64,000 nt of DNA, taken from NCBI RefSeq assembly GCF_000374065.1, contig NZ_KB893268.1:225859-289858 (forward strand). Direction: 5' to 3'. The position numbers and the translations under genes are program-made. Below the pieces are notes generated by a model. That model made no database searches. It worked only from the letters and a program-made list of their open reading frames with translations, and was not told where the DNA came from. Origin of the DNA: Spirosoma luteum DSM 19990 (GTDB taxonomy: Bacteria; Bacteroidota; Bacteroidia; Cytophagales; Spirosomataceae). Shown one piece after another: positions 44,415 through 53,613 of the stretch (position 1 is its first letter; each line of letters opens with the position of its first letter).

Positions 44415-44450
44415 ACACAGTAATGCACAAGCGCGGGTCACTGTGTTTTA
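44415..44450 (+). terminator. Possible terminator after the nitrilase gene
   Basis: ACACAGT (44415-44421) and ACTGTGT (44440-44446) are complementary around an 18-base loop, followed by TTTA. Confidence 0.4.
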
Positions 44451-44523
44451 TTGACCCTTTATTAACGTAAGTTTATGGTCAGTTCCAGCCGTACCACCCG
44501 TTGACACAATCAGATCAGCAGCC

Positions 44524-44979
44524 ATGAGAAACCGTTTTTTAGCCCTCCTTTTTTTGGGATTTTCCCTTTCTTCTTTTTGTGCCCGGGCGCAGCAGAACGA
44601 TGAGCAAAAAAAGGTGAATGCCGCCATAATCGGACTATTCGACGGCCTGGCAACCCTGGATGAGCAATTGATGAGACGCCACGTGACCGCTGATTTTCTG
44701 CTGCTGGAAGATGGGGCCATCTGGACGATAGATACACTGATCAATAAAGTATCCCCCTTAAAAAAGGTTGCTTTCAGCCGGGTCAACCACCTGGACTTTA
44801 TCCGCACCGATGTATCGGGCAACACGGCCTGGGTGGCCTATCATAACAGAGCCGATGTGGTTGTTAACGGCCAAAAGCGCAACAGGCAGTGGCTGGAAAG
44901 TGCGTCGCTGGTGAAGCAGGGAAACGATTGGAAAATCACGCTGCTTCACTCAACGGTAGTGAAGCCGAAAAGCAATTAA
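44524..44979 (+). CDS. Exported NTF2-like (DUF4440) protein
   Basis: 151 residues. Signal peptide (FLALLFLGFSLSSFCARAQ) and a DUF4440/SnoaL-like fold: VNAAIIGLFDGLATLDEQLMRR, DFLLLEDGAIW, NTAWVAYHNRADVVVNG, ESASLVKQGNDWKITLLHST. It resembles the exported protein at 2228 in fold only. A catalytic or ligand-binding role cannot be assigned. Confidence 0.85.
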   Translation: MRNRFLALLFLGFSLSSFCARAQQNDEQKKVNAAIIGLFDGLATLDEQLMRRHVTADFLLLEDGAIWTIDTLINKVSPLKKVAFSRVNHLDFIRTDVSGNTAWVAYHNRADVVVNGQKRNRQWLESASLVKQGNDWKITLLHSTVVKPKSN

Positions 44980-45317
44980 GTGCTGTGTTTCTTTTTGCCT
45001 TTTGGTTATAGGTTGGGCATAGAGTTGGATTATAACGGATGCCTTAAGTGAAAAATTCGCCATGAGCGAATCGACCCTGAAACCTCTGTTTATCCAGATT
45101 AAAGTAATGGCCATTTGTGGTGTTCCGGAAAACAGAATGGCACAAAACTCGTTATGGAAAATGACGAGCGGCCGGTGGAATAGGATAGCTCGGGTAAACC
45201 GATATGGGTTTCCCGCTGATTTTTTTGACTATGTCAAAAAAGTGCAACCTGGAAAAAAGAGTACAGGCTGGCGCAAGGAAATGCGCCTACACACCTTACA
45301 CTAGCCAATTATAACTT
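44980..45317. other. Intergenic stretch with one doubtful small frame
   Basis: A frame at 45062-45304 (+, 80 residues) starts MSESTLKPLF and has a basic C-terminal half, but no signal, membrane segment or known motif. It could be a short cytoplasmic protein or chance. Nothing else is seen. Confidence 0.4.
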
Positions 45318-45815
45318 ATGAAAGCCAAACTATTTATTCTCCTTGTGGTCATAACGCTAAGTAGCTGCGATACGAAGAAAACGTCAACTGATAATTCGAC
45401 CACTACAACGCAGGATGCCTCCCCAGACGCCGGGCTCACTGCCGCCGATATGGCAAATAGTCACGTACAGTGTTATGCGATGATGACTGACCGTGATACA
45501 GTCCTGCTGAATGTGACACAGAAGGAGCTCAACGTAAGCGGTACCCTGCAGTATCGGCTGGCGGAGAAAGACCAAAATTCGGGAACCCTGCTTGGAAAAA
45601 TGCGGGGTGACACGCTGACCGCTGATTATACGTTCCAGTCAGAAGGAAAGGAGTCGGTGCGGGAGGTGGTGTTTCTGGCCACAAAAAACGGGCTTGTGGA
45701 AGGCTATGGCCCCGTTCAGGAACAAAATGGCAAAATGGTCTTTACCCCGAACCAACCCCTAACATTTGAGTCAGATCAGGTATTCAAGCGAATTCCCTGT
45801 CACGAAGAAGAATAA
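45318..45815 (+). CDS. Hypothetical lipoprotein
   Basis: 165 residues with a lipoprotein signal (LFILLVVITLSSC) and a Thr/Ser-rich linker (TSTDNSTTTTQDASPD). The mature domain is beta-rich: CYAMMTDRDTVLLNVTQKE, SGTLQYRLAEKDQNSGTLLG, GDTLTADYTFQSEGKESVRE. This looks like a small envelope lipoprotein common in Bacteroidota; no function is known. An RCHEEE-like Cys/Glu tail is present. Confidence 0.8.
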   Translation: MKAKLFILLVVITLSSCDTKKTSTDNSTTTTQDASPDAGLTAADMANSHVQCYAMMTDRDTVLLNVTQKELNVSGTLQYRLAEKDQNSGTLLGKMRGDTLTADYTFQSEGKESVREVVFLATKNGLVEGYGPVQEQNGKMVFTPNQPLTFESDQVFKRIPCHEEE

Positions 45816-45867
45816 AAATGTTCGCTGATCAGTCCTTCATGATGGCGCATTCGTACGTAAAATGAAC

Positions 45868-47232
45868 TTAGGTAATATACTCATTGCCAGGTAAACGGAT
45901 GCTAACAGTAGTGCCCTGGTTCACAACGGAGGTGATTTGGAGGATACCCAGGTGCAGGTCAACGATTTTCTGCGTTACAGCCAAACCAATGCCGTAGCCG
46001 GGGACTCCCTCTACGTTTTTACCCCGGTAAAGCGGATTGAGTATGTGCGTTGTGTCGGCTTCGGCAATACCTCGTCCTTTGTCAGTTACGGTTACAGCAA
46101 TCTGCCCATCGCTGGCTTTCAGCTGAACGGCCACCGGTTCGGTGGAGTACTTGCAGGCATTATCCAGCACGTTCAGGAAAGCCGTAGTTAGCAGGGTCGC
46201 GCTGCCTTTTACCGTTAATGATTCGTCCTCATCGGTCATAAATTGAAGCGGCAGGTGACGGCTGGGGTACTTGGTTTGTACCTGCCCAATGGCCGTAAGC
46301 AGGCAATCATCCACCTGAACGGCAGTCAGGGCAACGGTACCATCGGTAACTTTAGCTAACCCCAGCAGCCCATTGGTCAGCGTAATCACTTTCTTGAGTT
46401 CTTCAACGGCCACTTCCATGCTGTCGCGCCAATCGGTGGGGTTCTGATCGTACCGCAGGGACGTTTCCAGCGTACCGAGGGTGTTAGTGAGTGGAGTGCG
46501 CAGCTCATGCGATGCGTGCGAAACGAAGCTGCGCTGGGAAACGAACGAATCTTCCAGCCGGAAAAGCATCTGGTTGAAGGTCATGGCAAGCTGGGCAATT
46601 TCGTCCCGCCGGTTTCCTTCGTTCACCCGTTTGTGCAGGTGCGTAGCGGTGATTTGTTCTACTTCGTCTACAATCCGGGAAATGGGTTTTAGTACCCGCC
46701 CGGAAAAATACCACCCGGCCAGTACAATCAGCGTAAAACCCAGCAGATTGGCCAGTAGCAGAATCTGTTGCAGCGTGGCTAATTTGGAAAGGCCGATTCG
46801 GTCATAACCAGAGGCAAAAATGTAAAACAGTTGCCCCCGGTCACGGTACGAGATTACAATGGATTCGAGGTGGCCGCTTTTAAATTCAAACAGCGAAGCC
46901 CTGTCGAGCAACGGAATCTTTTCTTTGTAGTAGTCCGATTCTTTTAGAGTTCGGTTGGTGAATACCAGGTTACGCCGGTCGTCGTAGATGCTGATTTGTT
47001 CCTCCACAATGGTAAGCAAATCGGTGCGTACCATATTCTTGAAAAAATCGTCGTGCAGGTGCCGTCGGGAAATCAATACCCGGCCCGTTACCCGGGCTTT
47101 TCCTTCCAGTCGGCTGTAAAATTCCTCCTGCCGGTACACCGAATAAAAGTACCACACCAGCAGAGACAGCGTAATCTGGATGGCCGTGGCCAGTACCGTA
47201 AAAATAATTGTCAGGCGATTTCGGATGAGCAT
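45868..47232 (-). CDS. Two-component sensor histidine kinase
   Basis: 454 residues. Two membrane helices (about 8-30 and 155-180) flank a periplasmic sensor region of about 125 residues. A HAMP linker (GRVLKPISRIVDEVEQITA) precedes the HisKA box FVSHASHELRTPLTNTLG with the phospho-accepting His, then N-box LNVLDNACKYS, G1 DKGRGI and G2 GYGIGLAV. It belongs to the OmpR-partner (CusS/BaeS-like) class. The cognate response regulator lies 94 bases upstream on the same strand. Confidence 0.95.
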   Translation of the reverse strand: MLIRNRLTIIFTVLATAIQITLSLLVWYFYSVYRQEEFYSRLEGKARVTGRVLISRRHLHDDFFKNMVRTDLLTIVEEQISIYDDRRNLVFTNRTLKESDYYKEKIPLLDRASLFEFKSGHLESIVISYRDRGQLFYIFASGYDRIGLSKLATLQQILLLANLLGFTLIVLAGWYFSGRVLKPISRIVDEVEQITATHLHKRVNEGNRRDEIAQLAMTFNQMLFRLEDSFVSQRSFVSHASHELRTPLTNTLGTLETSLRYDQNPTDWRDSMEVAVEELKKVITLTNGLLGLAKVTDGTVALTAVQVDDCLLTAIGQVQTKYPSRHLPLQFMTDEDESLTVKGSATLLTTAFLNVLDNACKYSTEPVAVQLKASDGQIAVTVTDKGRGIAEADTTHILNPLYRGKNVEGVPGYGIGLAVTQKIVDLHLGILQITSVVNQGTTVSIRLPGNEYIT

Positions 47233-47326
47233 AAAAACGGGTCATTAACGATCATTGAAAGGTCAATCGGTAGTCATTTATTACCAGCTGATGATAACGA
47301 TACCTGAAATCAATGAGCATAGCCCT

Positions 47327-48001
47327 TTAGTCCTCCCGGAGAACGTACCCCATGCCAACAATGGTGTGTAGCAATTTAGGCGAAAAACCTTTGTCGATTT
47401 TTTTGCGCAGGTAGCTGATGTACACATCAATCACATTCGTAGTACTATCGAAATTCAGGCTCCAGACCCGCTCGCTGATATCTACCCGCGATATAATTTT
47501 CCCTTTATTCAGCATCAGGTACTCCATAAGGGCGTATTCGCGGGTGGTAAGATCGATGCGTTTGCCCGCCCGTGCCACGGTCTTGGCATCGAGGTTTAAT
47601 TCCAGGTCAGCCAGCTTGAGGACCGATTTTTGCCCGGTGCCACTATTCCGGCGCGTCAGTGCTCTCAAACGCAGGAGTAATTCCTGAAACTCAAATGGCT
47701 TGGCCAGGTAATCGTCGGCCCCGGCGTTGAACCCATCCGACTTGTCGGCCATGCTATCCAGGGCGGTGAGCATCAGCACAGGAACGGCCTGGTTTTCTGA
47801 CCGGATTATCCGGCACAGGTCAAAGCCGTTCATCTGCGGCAGGTTGACATCCAGAAGTATTATGTCGTATATATCGTTGCGAAACAGGGATAGGCCAATG
47901 CGCCCGTCGTACGCCACTTCCACTTCGTAGCCTTCGGCCGACATCCCTTTCCGGATAAAAGAGGCCAGTCGTACTTCGTCTTCAACTAACAGGATTTTCA
48001 T
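47327..48001 (-). CDS. OmpR-family response regulator
   Basis: 224 residues. Receiver domain with acidic pocket (VEDE), phospho-acceptor Asp in IILLDVNLPQMNGFD, Thr in VLMLTALD and Lys in YLAKPFEFQELLLRL. The C-terminal winged-helix domain shows LTTREYALMEYLMLNKGKIISR and TNVIDVYISYLRKKID. It pairs with the downstream histidine kinase. The stimulus is unknown; the CusR-like class often senses metals, but that is inference. Confidence 0.96.
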   Translation of the reverse strand: MKILLVEDEVRLASFIRKGMSAEGYEVEVAYDGRIGLSLFRNDIYDIILLDVNLPQMNGFDLCRIIRSENQAVPVLMLTALDSMADKSDGFNAGADDYLAKPFEFQELLLRLRALTRRNSGTGQKSVLKLADLELNLDAKTVARAGKRIDLTTREYALMEYLMLNKGKIISRVDISERVWSLNFDSTTNVIDVYISYLRKKIDKGFSPKLLHTIVGMGYVLRED

Positions 48002-48021
48002 AAGAGAGACAGGTTCATCAC

Positions 48022-48957
48022 TTACGTTGGCTTACTGAAAGCGATGTTACGTTTTAGGCCCGCCAGTTTGGTGCGCTTTACCGCCGACCGCCGGAAAAGG
48101 GTCTGGAAAACATCCTCCGTTATTTCCTCCCAATCCGATTGCTTCATAGTGGCTAACTCGGGGTGGGGGGTAAAGGCGGGCGTTTTATGGGGGCGGGCAA
48201 ACCGATTCCACGGGCAAACATCCTGACAAATGTCGCATCCGAACACCCAGTTATCAAACTTCCCCCGAACAGTTTCCGGTATGGCTTCTTTTAGTTCAAT
48301 GGTAAAGTAGGAGATACACCTGCTGCCATCCACCACGTACGGGTCCGTGATGGCATCTGTAGGGCAGGCATCGATGCAGCGGGTGCAGGTGCCGCAATAG
48401 TCGGTGATGGGGCCGTCGGGTTCCAGTTCCAGGTCAAGGATCAGTTCACCGATAAAGAAAAACGAGCCAATCTCGCGGTTGATCAGATTGGAGTGCTTCC
48501 CCACCCAGCCCAAACCGGCCCGTTTGGCCCATGCTTTGTCCATTACGGGGGCTGAGTCGACAAAAGCCCGCCCGCCCACTTCGCCGATTTCCTCGTGAAT
48601 AAAATCCAGCAGCGCCTTTAATTTGTCCTTGATAACGAAATGGTAGTCAGTGCCGTAGGCGTATTTGGATAGTTTATAATCGGTATCGCCTTCGGGCAGG
48701 GTTTGCTCCGGGTAATAGTTGAGCAGAACCGTAACGACCGATTTAGCATCATCGACTAGCAATCTCGGGTCGAGCCGCTTATCAAAATGGTTAGCCATGT
48801 AGTGCATCTGCCCGTGCCGGCCATTTTTGAGCCAGGTTTCCAGCAGGGGAGCCTCCTCTTCCAGAAAATCAGCTTTGGCCACGCCACAAAAGTCGAAGCC
48901 CAGTTCCGTTGCTTTGGCTTTGATACGCTGCGTATAGTGATGGGCGGGTGCGTGCAT
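48022..48957 (-). CDS. queG: Epoxyqueuosine reductase
   Basis: 311 residues. QueG reduces epoxyqueuosine to queuosine in tRNA using cobalamin and two [4Fe-4S] clusters. The cluster motifs are [16 protein letters not shown] and [15 protein letters not shown], and the catalytic region with [23 protein letters not shown] is present. The two-component system follows 20 bases downstream and could be co-transcribed. Confidence 0.96.
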   Translation of the reverse strand: MHAPAHHYTQRIKAKATELGFDFCGVAKADFLEEEAPLLETWLKNGRHGQMHYMANHFDKRLDPRLLVDDAKSVVTVLLNYYPEQTLPEGDTDYKLSKYAYGTDYHFVIKDKLKALLDFIHEEIGEVGGRAFVDSAPVMDKAWAKRAGLGWVGKHSNLINREIGSFFFIGELILDLELEPDGPITDYCGTCTRCIDACPTDAITDPYVVDGSRCISYFTIELKEAIPETVRGKFDNWVFGCDICQDVCPWNRFARPHKTPAFTPHPELATMKQSDWEEITEDVFQTLFRRSAVKRTKLAGLKRNIAFSKPT

Positions 48958-49163
48958 CAGAAATGATGGATGATTAATGGAGTATTGCTTATAAACATCG
49001 GTGCTTACTTTTTAAATCCTGCAACTGAGTCTAATCACCTATATCCTGCCGAGTGGGCCGGTGCCAGGTAGATAATGTGCCAACTTGTCAGGAATTGTGA
49101 TTTTGGCCGGTGTTTTGCCCATCTTTGCCTATGAATTTCTGGAAGCGAAATAGAAACTCAGTA

Positions 49164-49769
49164 ATGGAAAACAACGACATGTTGGACGAACAAACGTCTA
49201 TGAATACAGAACAACCTGACAACCTGACAACTGAAGAAGCGTTAAACGTCAATGGTGGTGTACCGGAAGAAACCGGGGACGCAATACCAACCGCCGACGT
49301 TACCGCCGAAACCGAAGCTGCACCAGCTGATAAAACGGCTGGCGAACTGGCTGAATTAAAAGATAAATATCTCCGTTTATACGCTGATTTCGAGAATTAC
49401 CGTCGGCGCACCGCCAAAGAAAAACTCGACCTAATCAGCAATGCGAATGAAGGCGTACTAAAAGCACTCATTCCGGTAGTCGACGATTTTGAACGGGCCA
49501 TGCAGTCTATTCAAACAACCGAAGATGTAGATGCCGTAAAAGAGGGAGTTGAGTTGATTTACACTAAACTCTTCAAGACGCTGGAAGGTAAAGGATTGAA
49601 GTCGATGGTATCGAAAGGTGCACCGTTCGATGCCGATCTGCACGAGTCCGTTACCCAATTCCCCGCCCCGAGTGATGACCTGAAAGGGAAAGTCATCGAA
49701 GAAATCGAAAAAGGATACTACCTGAATGATAAAGTCATTCGATTCGCTAAAGTAATAGTAGGAAGCTAA
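49164..49769 (+). CDS. grpE: Nucleotide exchange factor GrpE
   Basis: 201 residues from ATG 49164. Earlier ATGs at 49110 and 49131 are in frame, but a CATCTTTG promoter-like box (49120-49127) lies between, so the later start fits better. An acidic disordered N-terminus is followed by the long coiled coil and beta domain: LKDKYLRLYADFENYRRRTAKEK, LIPVVDDFERAM and KGYYLNDKVIRFAKVIVG. It releases ADP from DnaK. dnaJ follows after a 90-base gap occupied by a tandem-arm hairpin. Confidence 0.95.
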   Translation: MENNDMLDEQTSMNTEQPDNLTTEEALNVNGGVPEETGDAIPTADVTAETEAAPADKTAGELAELKDKYLRLYADFENYRRRTAKEKLDLISNANEGVLKALIPVVDDFERAMQSIQTTEDVDAVKEGVELIYTKLFKTLEGKGLKSMVSKGAPFDADLHESVTQFPAPSDDLKGKVIEEIEKGYYLNDKVIRFAKVIVGS

Positions 49770-49774
49770 TGGTA

Positions 49775-49853
49775 AATGAGTGAATGTGCGAATGAGTGAA
49801 TACACCCGGCAGGTTTTATTCACTCATTCGCACATTCACTCATTCACTCATTC
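49775..49853. repeat. Intergenic hairpin with 8-bp tandem arms (site 3, grpE-dnaJ)
   Basis: Arms 49775-49802 and 49817-49844 are exact 28-bp reverse complements around a 14-base loop, and the right side continues with one more unit to 49853. Units are CATTCACT / CATTCGCA with an 8-base period. It begins 6 bases after the grpE stop and ends 6 bases before the dnaJ ATG. Confidence 0.9.
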
Positions 49854-49859
49854 AAAAAT

Positions 49860-51023
49860 ATGGCAACGAAGCGCGATTATTATGAAATCCTGGGCGTGGA
49901 TAAAAACGTCTCATCGGAGGACCTGAAGAAGGCTTACCGGAAGATGGCGATTAAATACCACCCCGATAAGAACCCGGATGACCCTACCGCCGAAGAAAAA
50001 TTCAAGGAAGCCGCCGAGGCCTACGATGTCCTGAACGACCCTAATAAAAAAGCCCGGTACGACCAGTTTGGCCACGCGGGGATGGGTGGCGCGGCTGGTG
50101 GCTACGGTGCCGGTGGGCCTTCGATGGAGGATATCTTCAGCCAGTTCGGTGATGTATTCGGTGATGATTCGCCCTTCGGTAGTTTCTTCCGGGGAGCCCA
50201 GGGCGGTGGTGGCGGAAGGCAGCGCGTCCGGCGCGGCTCCGACCTGCGCATCAAGCTGAAACTGAACCTTCAGGAAGTTGCCAATGGGGTAGAAAAGAAA
50301 ATAAAGGTAAAACGGCACGTAACCTGTAATACCTGCGGGGGAAACGGGTCCAAAAATGGCACCGCCGTTCAAACCTGTTCTACCTGTCAGGGCACTGGCC
50401 AAACCCGTAAAGTGGTGAATACCATGCTGGGTCAGATGGTATCGACCAGTACCTGCCCCACCTGTAATGGCGAAGGCAAAATCGTGACCGACCGCTGCGA
50501 TGCCTGTTTTGGCGAAGGCCGGGTATTGCAGGAAGATGTTATCCCCATCAAAATTCCGGCTGGCGTAGCCGAAGGCATTCAGCTATCGGTGGGCAGCAAG
50601 GGCAACGTCCCTCCGCGCGGTGGTGTAGCGGGCGATTTGCTCATTGTCATCGAGGAAGAAGAAGATGCCGACCTGAAACGGGATGGCAACAACGTCGTTT
50701 TCGATTTATACGTCAGCTTTGTCGATGCGGCTATCGGTACCAGTGTGGAAGTGCCCACCATTGACGGGAAAGCCCGCATCACGCTGGAACCCGGAACGCA
50801 GAGCGGTAAAATGCTGCGGCTGAAAGGCAAAGGCATCAAAGAGTTGAATGGCTACGGCCGGGGTGACGAGATTGTACATGTCAACGTCTGGACGCCTAAA
50901 GTACTGTCGATGGAGGAGAAGTCGATTCTGGAGCAGTTACGCCATTCGCCCAACTTCCAGCCCAAACCCAATAAAAATGAGAAAGGCTTCTTCGACAAGA
51001 TGAAGGATTTCTTTCACGGTTGA
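49860..51023 (+). CDS. dnaJ: Chaperone DnaJ
   Basis: 387 residues. J-domain with HPD (KYHPDKNPDDPT) at about 33-35, Gly/Phe-rich linker (about 70-125) and four zinc motifs CNTCGGNG, CSTCQGTG, CPTCNGEG and CDACFGEG, then the C-terminal substrate-binding domains (VPTIDGKARITLEPGTQSG). It delivers substrates to DnaK and stimulates its ATPase. It is probably co-transcribed with grpE across the hairpin. Confidence 0.98.
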   Translation: MATKRDYYEILGVDKNVSSEDLKKAYRKMAIKYHPDKNPDDPTAEEKFKEAAEAYDVLNDPNKKARYDQFGHAGMGGAAGGYGAGGPSMEDIFSQFGDVFGDDSPFGSFFRGAQGGGGGRQRVRRGSDLRIKLKLNLQEVANGVEKKIKVKRHVTCNTCGGNGSKNGTAVQTCSTCQGTGQTRKVVNTMLGQMVSTSTCPTCNGEGKIVTDRCDACFGEGRVLQEDVIPIKIPAGVAEGIQLSVGSKGNVPPRGGVAGDLLIVIEEEEDADLKRDGNNVVFDLYVSFVDAAIGTSVEVPTIDGKARITLEPGTQSGKMLRLKGKGIKELNGYGRGDEIVHVNVWTPKVLSMEEKSILEQLRHSPNFQPKPNKNEKGFFDKMKDFFHG

Positions 51024-51050
51024 TTTTAGTGGCACCTTTATACAGTTGAA

Positions 51051-51084
51051 AAGCTCCGCCGGTATCGGCGGAGCTTCTTTTTTT
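51051..51084 (+). terminator. Rho-independent terminator after dnaJ
   Basis: AAGCTCCGCCG and CGGCGGAGCTT form a perfect 11-bp stem around GTAT, followed by a T7 run. Confidence 0.92.
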
Positions 51085-51158
51085 GTGAACATATAAACGG
51101 GGCTGGAATTGTTCCGAAAATATGAGTGCAGTTGGCTGGCGACAAGGTCCCTGCCAGT

Positions 51159-51947
51159 TCACATAAATGAACTCATGGCGGATTCATTCGCCAGTTCTTC
51201 GGCGTGTTCCTTACCCAGGTAACGGTCAATAAAATAGTGGGCTACATAGAGCAATGGTGTGAGCACAACGGCTGATGTAGCTTTATAGATATAGTTGATA
51301 ATGCCCACGGCCAGCACCTGCGTCAGCGACCAGTTGCCAAATACGTAGAACGCAATGCCCAGCACCACGAATGAATCTACCAACTGCGAAACGAGCGTGG
51401 ACCCTGTGGCCCGCAACCATATTTGACGGCTACCGGTAATTTTACGGAGGGAGTGGAACACGTACACATCCAGAATCTGCCCGATCAAAAAGGCGGTCAG
51501 TGAGCCAATGATGATGCCCAGCCCCTGCCGGAAAATCATCTGAAAAGCATTGTTGATATTGATTGGATTCCCGGCCCCATCTTTTGCATTGACATCGAGC
51601 CAGAACTGAGCGGGCGGGAGTGCCGTGACGGCGAAAATAATCAGGAAACTGAAGCCCACGAATCCGGCCGTCAGGAATGAGATACGCCGAACCCCCGCCT
51701 TGCCGAAGTATTCGTTGATAATATCGGAGGTAATAAAGACAAAGGGCCAGATAACCGCCCCCGCCGTCAGGTTGAAATCAAGGATAAAATCATCGAACAG
51801 GTGAATTTGAGCGGGTTTTGTACCCAGCAGGGCTTCGACCGAAAAGATTTTGACACCAATGATTTCGGCAACTAAGGCATTGGTTAGAAAGACTGCACTC
51901 AGGAAAATGTACAGGTTAGCGCGTTTGTTTATAAAAGAGGAGGCCAT
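51159..51947 (-). CDS. yhhQ: Queuosine precursor transporter, VUT/YhhQ family
   Basis: 262 residues with about six to seven hydrophobic helices. Family markers include NALVAEIIGVKIF, AGAVIWPFVFITSDIINEYFGK and GSLTAFLIGQILDVYVF, then a C-terminal helix with ATSAVVLTPLLYVAHYFIDRY. YhhQ-type proteins import 7-cyano- or 7-aminomethyl-deazaguanine for tRNA queuosine. Together with queG and queD in this window it points to salvage as well as synthesis of queuosine. Two AAACCATAAAC direct repeats lie directly before the start. Confidence 0.92.
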   Translation of the reverse strand: MASSFINKRANLYIFLSAVFLTNALVAEIIGVKIFSVEALLGTKPAQIHLFDDFILDFNLTAGAVIWPFVFITSDIINEYFGKAGVRRISFLTAGFVGFSFLIIFAVTALPPAQFWLDVNAKDGAGNPININNAFQMIFRQGLGIIIGSLTAFLIGQILDVYVFHSLRKITGSRQIWLRATGSTLVSQLVDSFVVLGIAFYVFGNWSLTQVLAVGIINYIYKATSAVVLTPLLYVAHYFIDRYLGKEHAEELANESAMSSFM

Positions 51948-51950
51948 TCT

Positions 51951-51975
51951 GTTTATGGTTTGACGTTTATGGTTT
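51951..51975. repeat. Two 11-bp direct repeats next to the yhhQ start
   Basis: GTTTATGGTTT occurs at 51951-51961 and 51965-51975 (AAACCATAAAC on the coding strand), 14 bases apart and within 30 bases of the ATG. It may be a tandem operator or a small slippage repeat. Confidence 0.5.
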
Positions 51976-52003
51976 CTTCGTTCAACCTGCGAACTACAAA
52001 TGG

Positions 52004-53413
52004 CTATCTACGTTTGTAAACATCCGTAATAGCCGTCTTTTCATACTGGTTGGCCAGGGCCGGAGCGCGTTGAAATAGTTTCTCAACCACGTTTTCACGA
52101 TCCAGAATATAATCGGGCGGGTCTTTCCGGAAGTGGTCGAATATGTTGATGACCGATTCGTAGTTATCCAGATTTTTCAGGTCATACTTCGACAAATCCC
52201 AGTTGAGGTACGGTGTTGCCAGCCGGTTGTACCGATACGCACTCAGGTCTTCGCCAATAATCAGAATACGCTGGTTTCGGATGGTGTTGGGCAGGGGAGA
52301 TGGCTGTACCTGTAAGCTGCTCAGTCGGCCCAGTCCGGAGCCGGGAATGAGGCCCAGCGCGCCCTGATAAAAAAACAGTAAAATCAGCATAAACGCAATG
52401 GTGAACGTTAGTTCGGCCAGCCAGGCCCGGCGAATTCCCTCGAAGTAAAAATAGGTGAAATAGGCCATGGGGGGGACAAAACTCAGGAACATCATTGGTG
52501 CCAGAAAAGGCATCAGCCCAATAGTCAGTACGACGACCACAAACCAGATAGCCATAATCTGCTGAACGCGCTGCTGGAAGTTGACATACCGGCCCGCCCG
52601 GTTGAACAAGCTCACGAAACCCAGCACGCCCAGGCCCAGCGGGATAAACAGGGAAACCAGCAGCGACTGAAAATCGGACAGGGAATACTGACGAACCCGG
52701 AAAACGGCTGCCAGCAGGTTCCGGTTAAAATCATCCAGGCCGTCGAACAGGTAATAGAAAAGAATGGTAGCGGCAAAGGGAAACAGGAAACCAAATAGCG
52801 ACAACGAATACTGCCGGAAGGTAGCTCCCGTATAAAAAAGCAGCGACAGCACTGCCCAGATGATAAACAGGGCGGATGGCAGGTAGAAAAGTGCCGCAAT
52901 GCCAATGTAAAAACCCACTTCAAATACTTCGTCGGTAGCCCCCCGCCGATCCATCTGCCGCACGAGGGTACCAAATGCCAGCAGTAGAAAACAGGTTGAC
53001 ATCAGCACCGGAGAGAGCGTCATACAGTCGAAGGAAAGGTGCATGAACAGCATATAAATCAGGCCCGGCCAGAAGGTCCGCTCCGGAAAAATATCCCGCG
53101 TATTGATGAGGTAATTGAAATAAACGACCTGAAAAACGGCTACCAGGGTGGCCGCCCCGTGCAGCGCAATCAGCGACCGGCCAAACAGCGCATCCATCCC
53201 CCAGTACACCAGGGCCGACAGAGGACTTACGCTATCCCAGATGTCGCGGTACAGTAAATTGCCCTGGCTAATCTGCTCACCAACAATCATCCAGTTCAAC
53301 TCCGGGATCAGGAGCGGGAAGGAATGGAGCAGCAGGGGTAGCCGAATAAGTAGCAGCAAACCCAGCAAGCTGACATATTGGTAAGGAAAATACGATTGAA
53401 AAAAGCGTAGCAA
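52004..53413 (-). CDS. Polytopic membrane protein, GT-C-like
   Basis: 469 residues with about 10-12 hydrophobic helices, starting at TTG 53413 (no upstream ATG is in frame before a stop). The first lumenal loop after helix 1 has IPELNWMIVGEQISQGNLLY and RDIWDSVSPLSALVYW, reminiscent of GT-C glycosyltransferases acting on lipid-linked sugars, where an acidic residue in this loop is catalytic. The C-terminal 100 residues are soluble (GEDLSAYRYNRLATPYLNWD). The family is uncertain; no glycan genes adjoin it. Confidence 0.7.
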   Translation of the reverse strand: MLRFFQSYFPYQYVSLLGLLLLIRLPLLLHSFPLLIPELNWMIVGEQISQGNLLYRDIWDSVSPLSALVYWGMDALFGRSLIALHGAATLVAVFQVVYFNYLINTRDIFPERTFWPGLIYMLFMHLSFDCMTLSPVLMSTCFLLLAFGTLVRQMDRRGATDEVFEVGFYIGIAALFYLPSALFIIWAVLSLLFYTGATFRQYSLSLFGFLFPFAATILFYYLFDGLDDFNRNLLAAVFRVRQYSLSDFQSLLVSLFIPLGLGVLGFVSLFNRAGRYVNFQQRVQQIMAIWFVVVVLTIGLMPFLAPMMFLSFVPPMAYFTYFYFEGIRRAWLAELTFTIAFMLILLFFYQGALGLIPGSGLGRLSSLQVQPSPLPNTIRNQRILIIGEDLSAYRYNRLATPYLNWDLSKYDLKNLDNYESVINIFDHFRKDPPDYILDRENVVEKLFQRAPALANQYEKTAITDVYKRR

Positions 53414-53414
53414 G

Positions 53415-53539
53415 GTTAATCAGTTAATCAGTCGGTGAGTTAATCGGTTAGTCAGTCGATCCGGTAGTTAGGAGCTAAGGCGAATAGTCTGTATGTAAGC
53501 CACTGACTAATCGACTCACTAACTAATCGACTGACTAAC
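53415..53539. repeat. Intergenic hairpin with 8-bp tandem arms (site 4)
   Basis: The left arm 53415-53462 is six 8-base units (GTTAATCA twice, then GTCGGTGA, GTTAATCG, GTTAGTCA, GTCGATCC). The right arm 53501-53539 (CACTGACTAATCGAC and on) is an imperfect reverse complement. It lies between the divergent GT-C-like and rbfA genes and starts two bases from the former's TTG start. Confidence 0.75.
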
Positions 53540-53613
53540 GGCGAATTTACAGTCAATTTCGGCAGAACGGAAAAATGGGTGGATATTTGCAAATACATTA
53601 CCTATTTAGTGCT

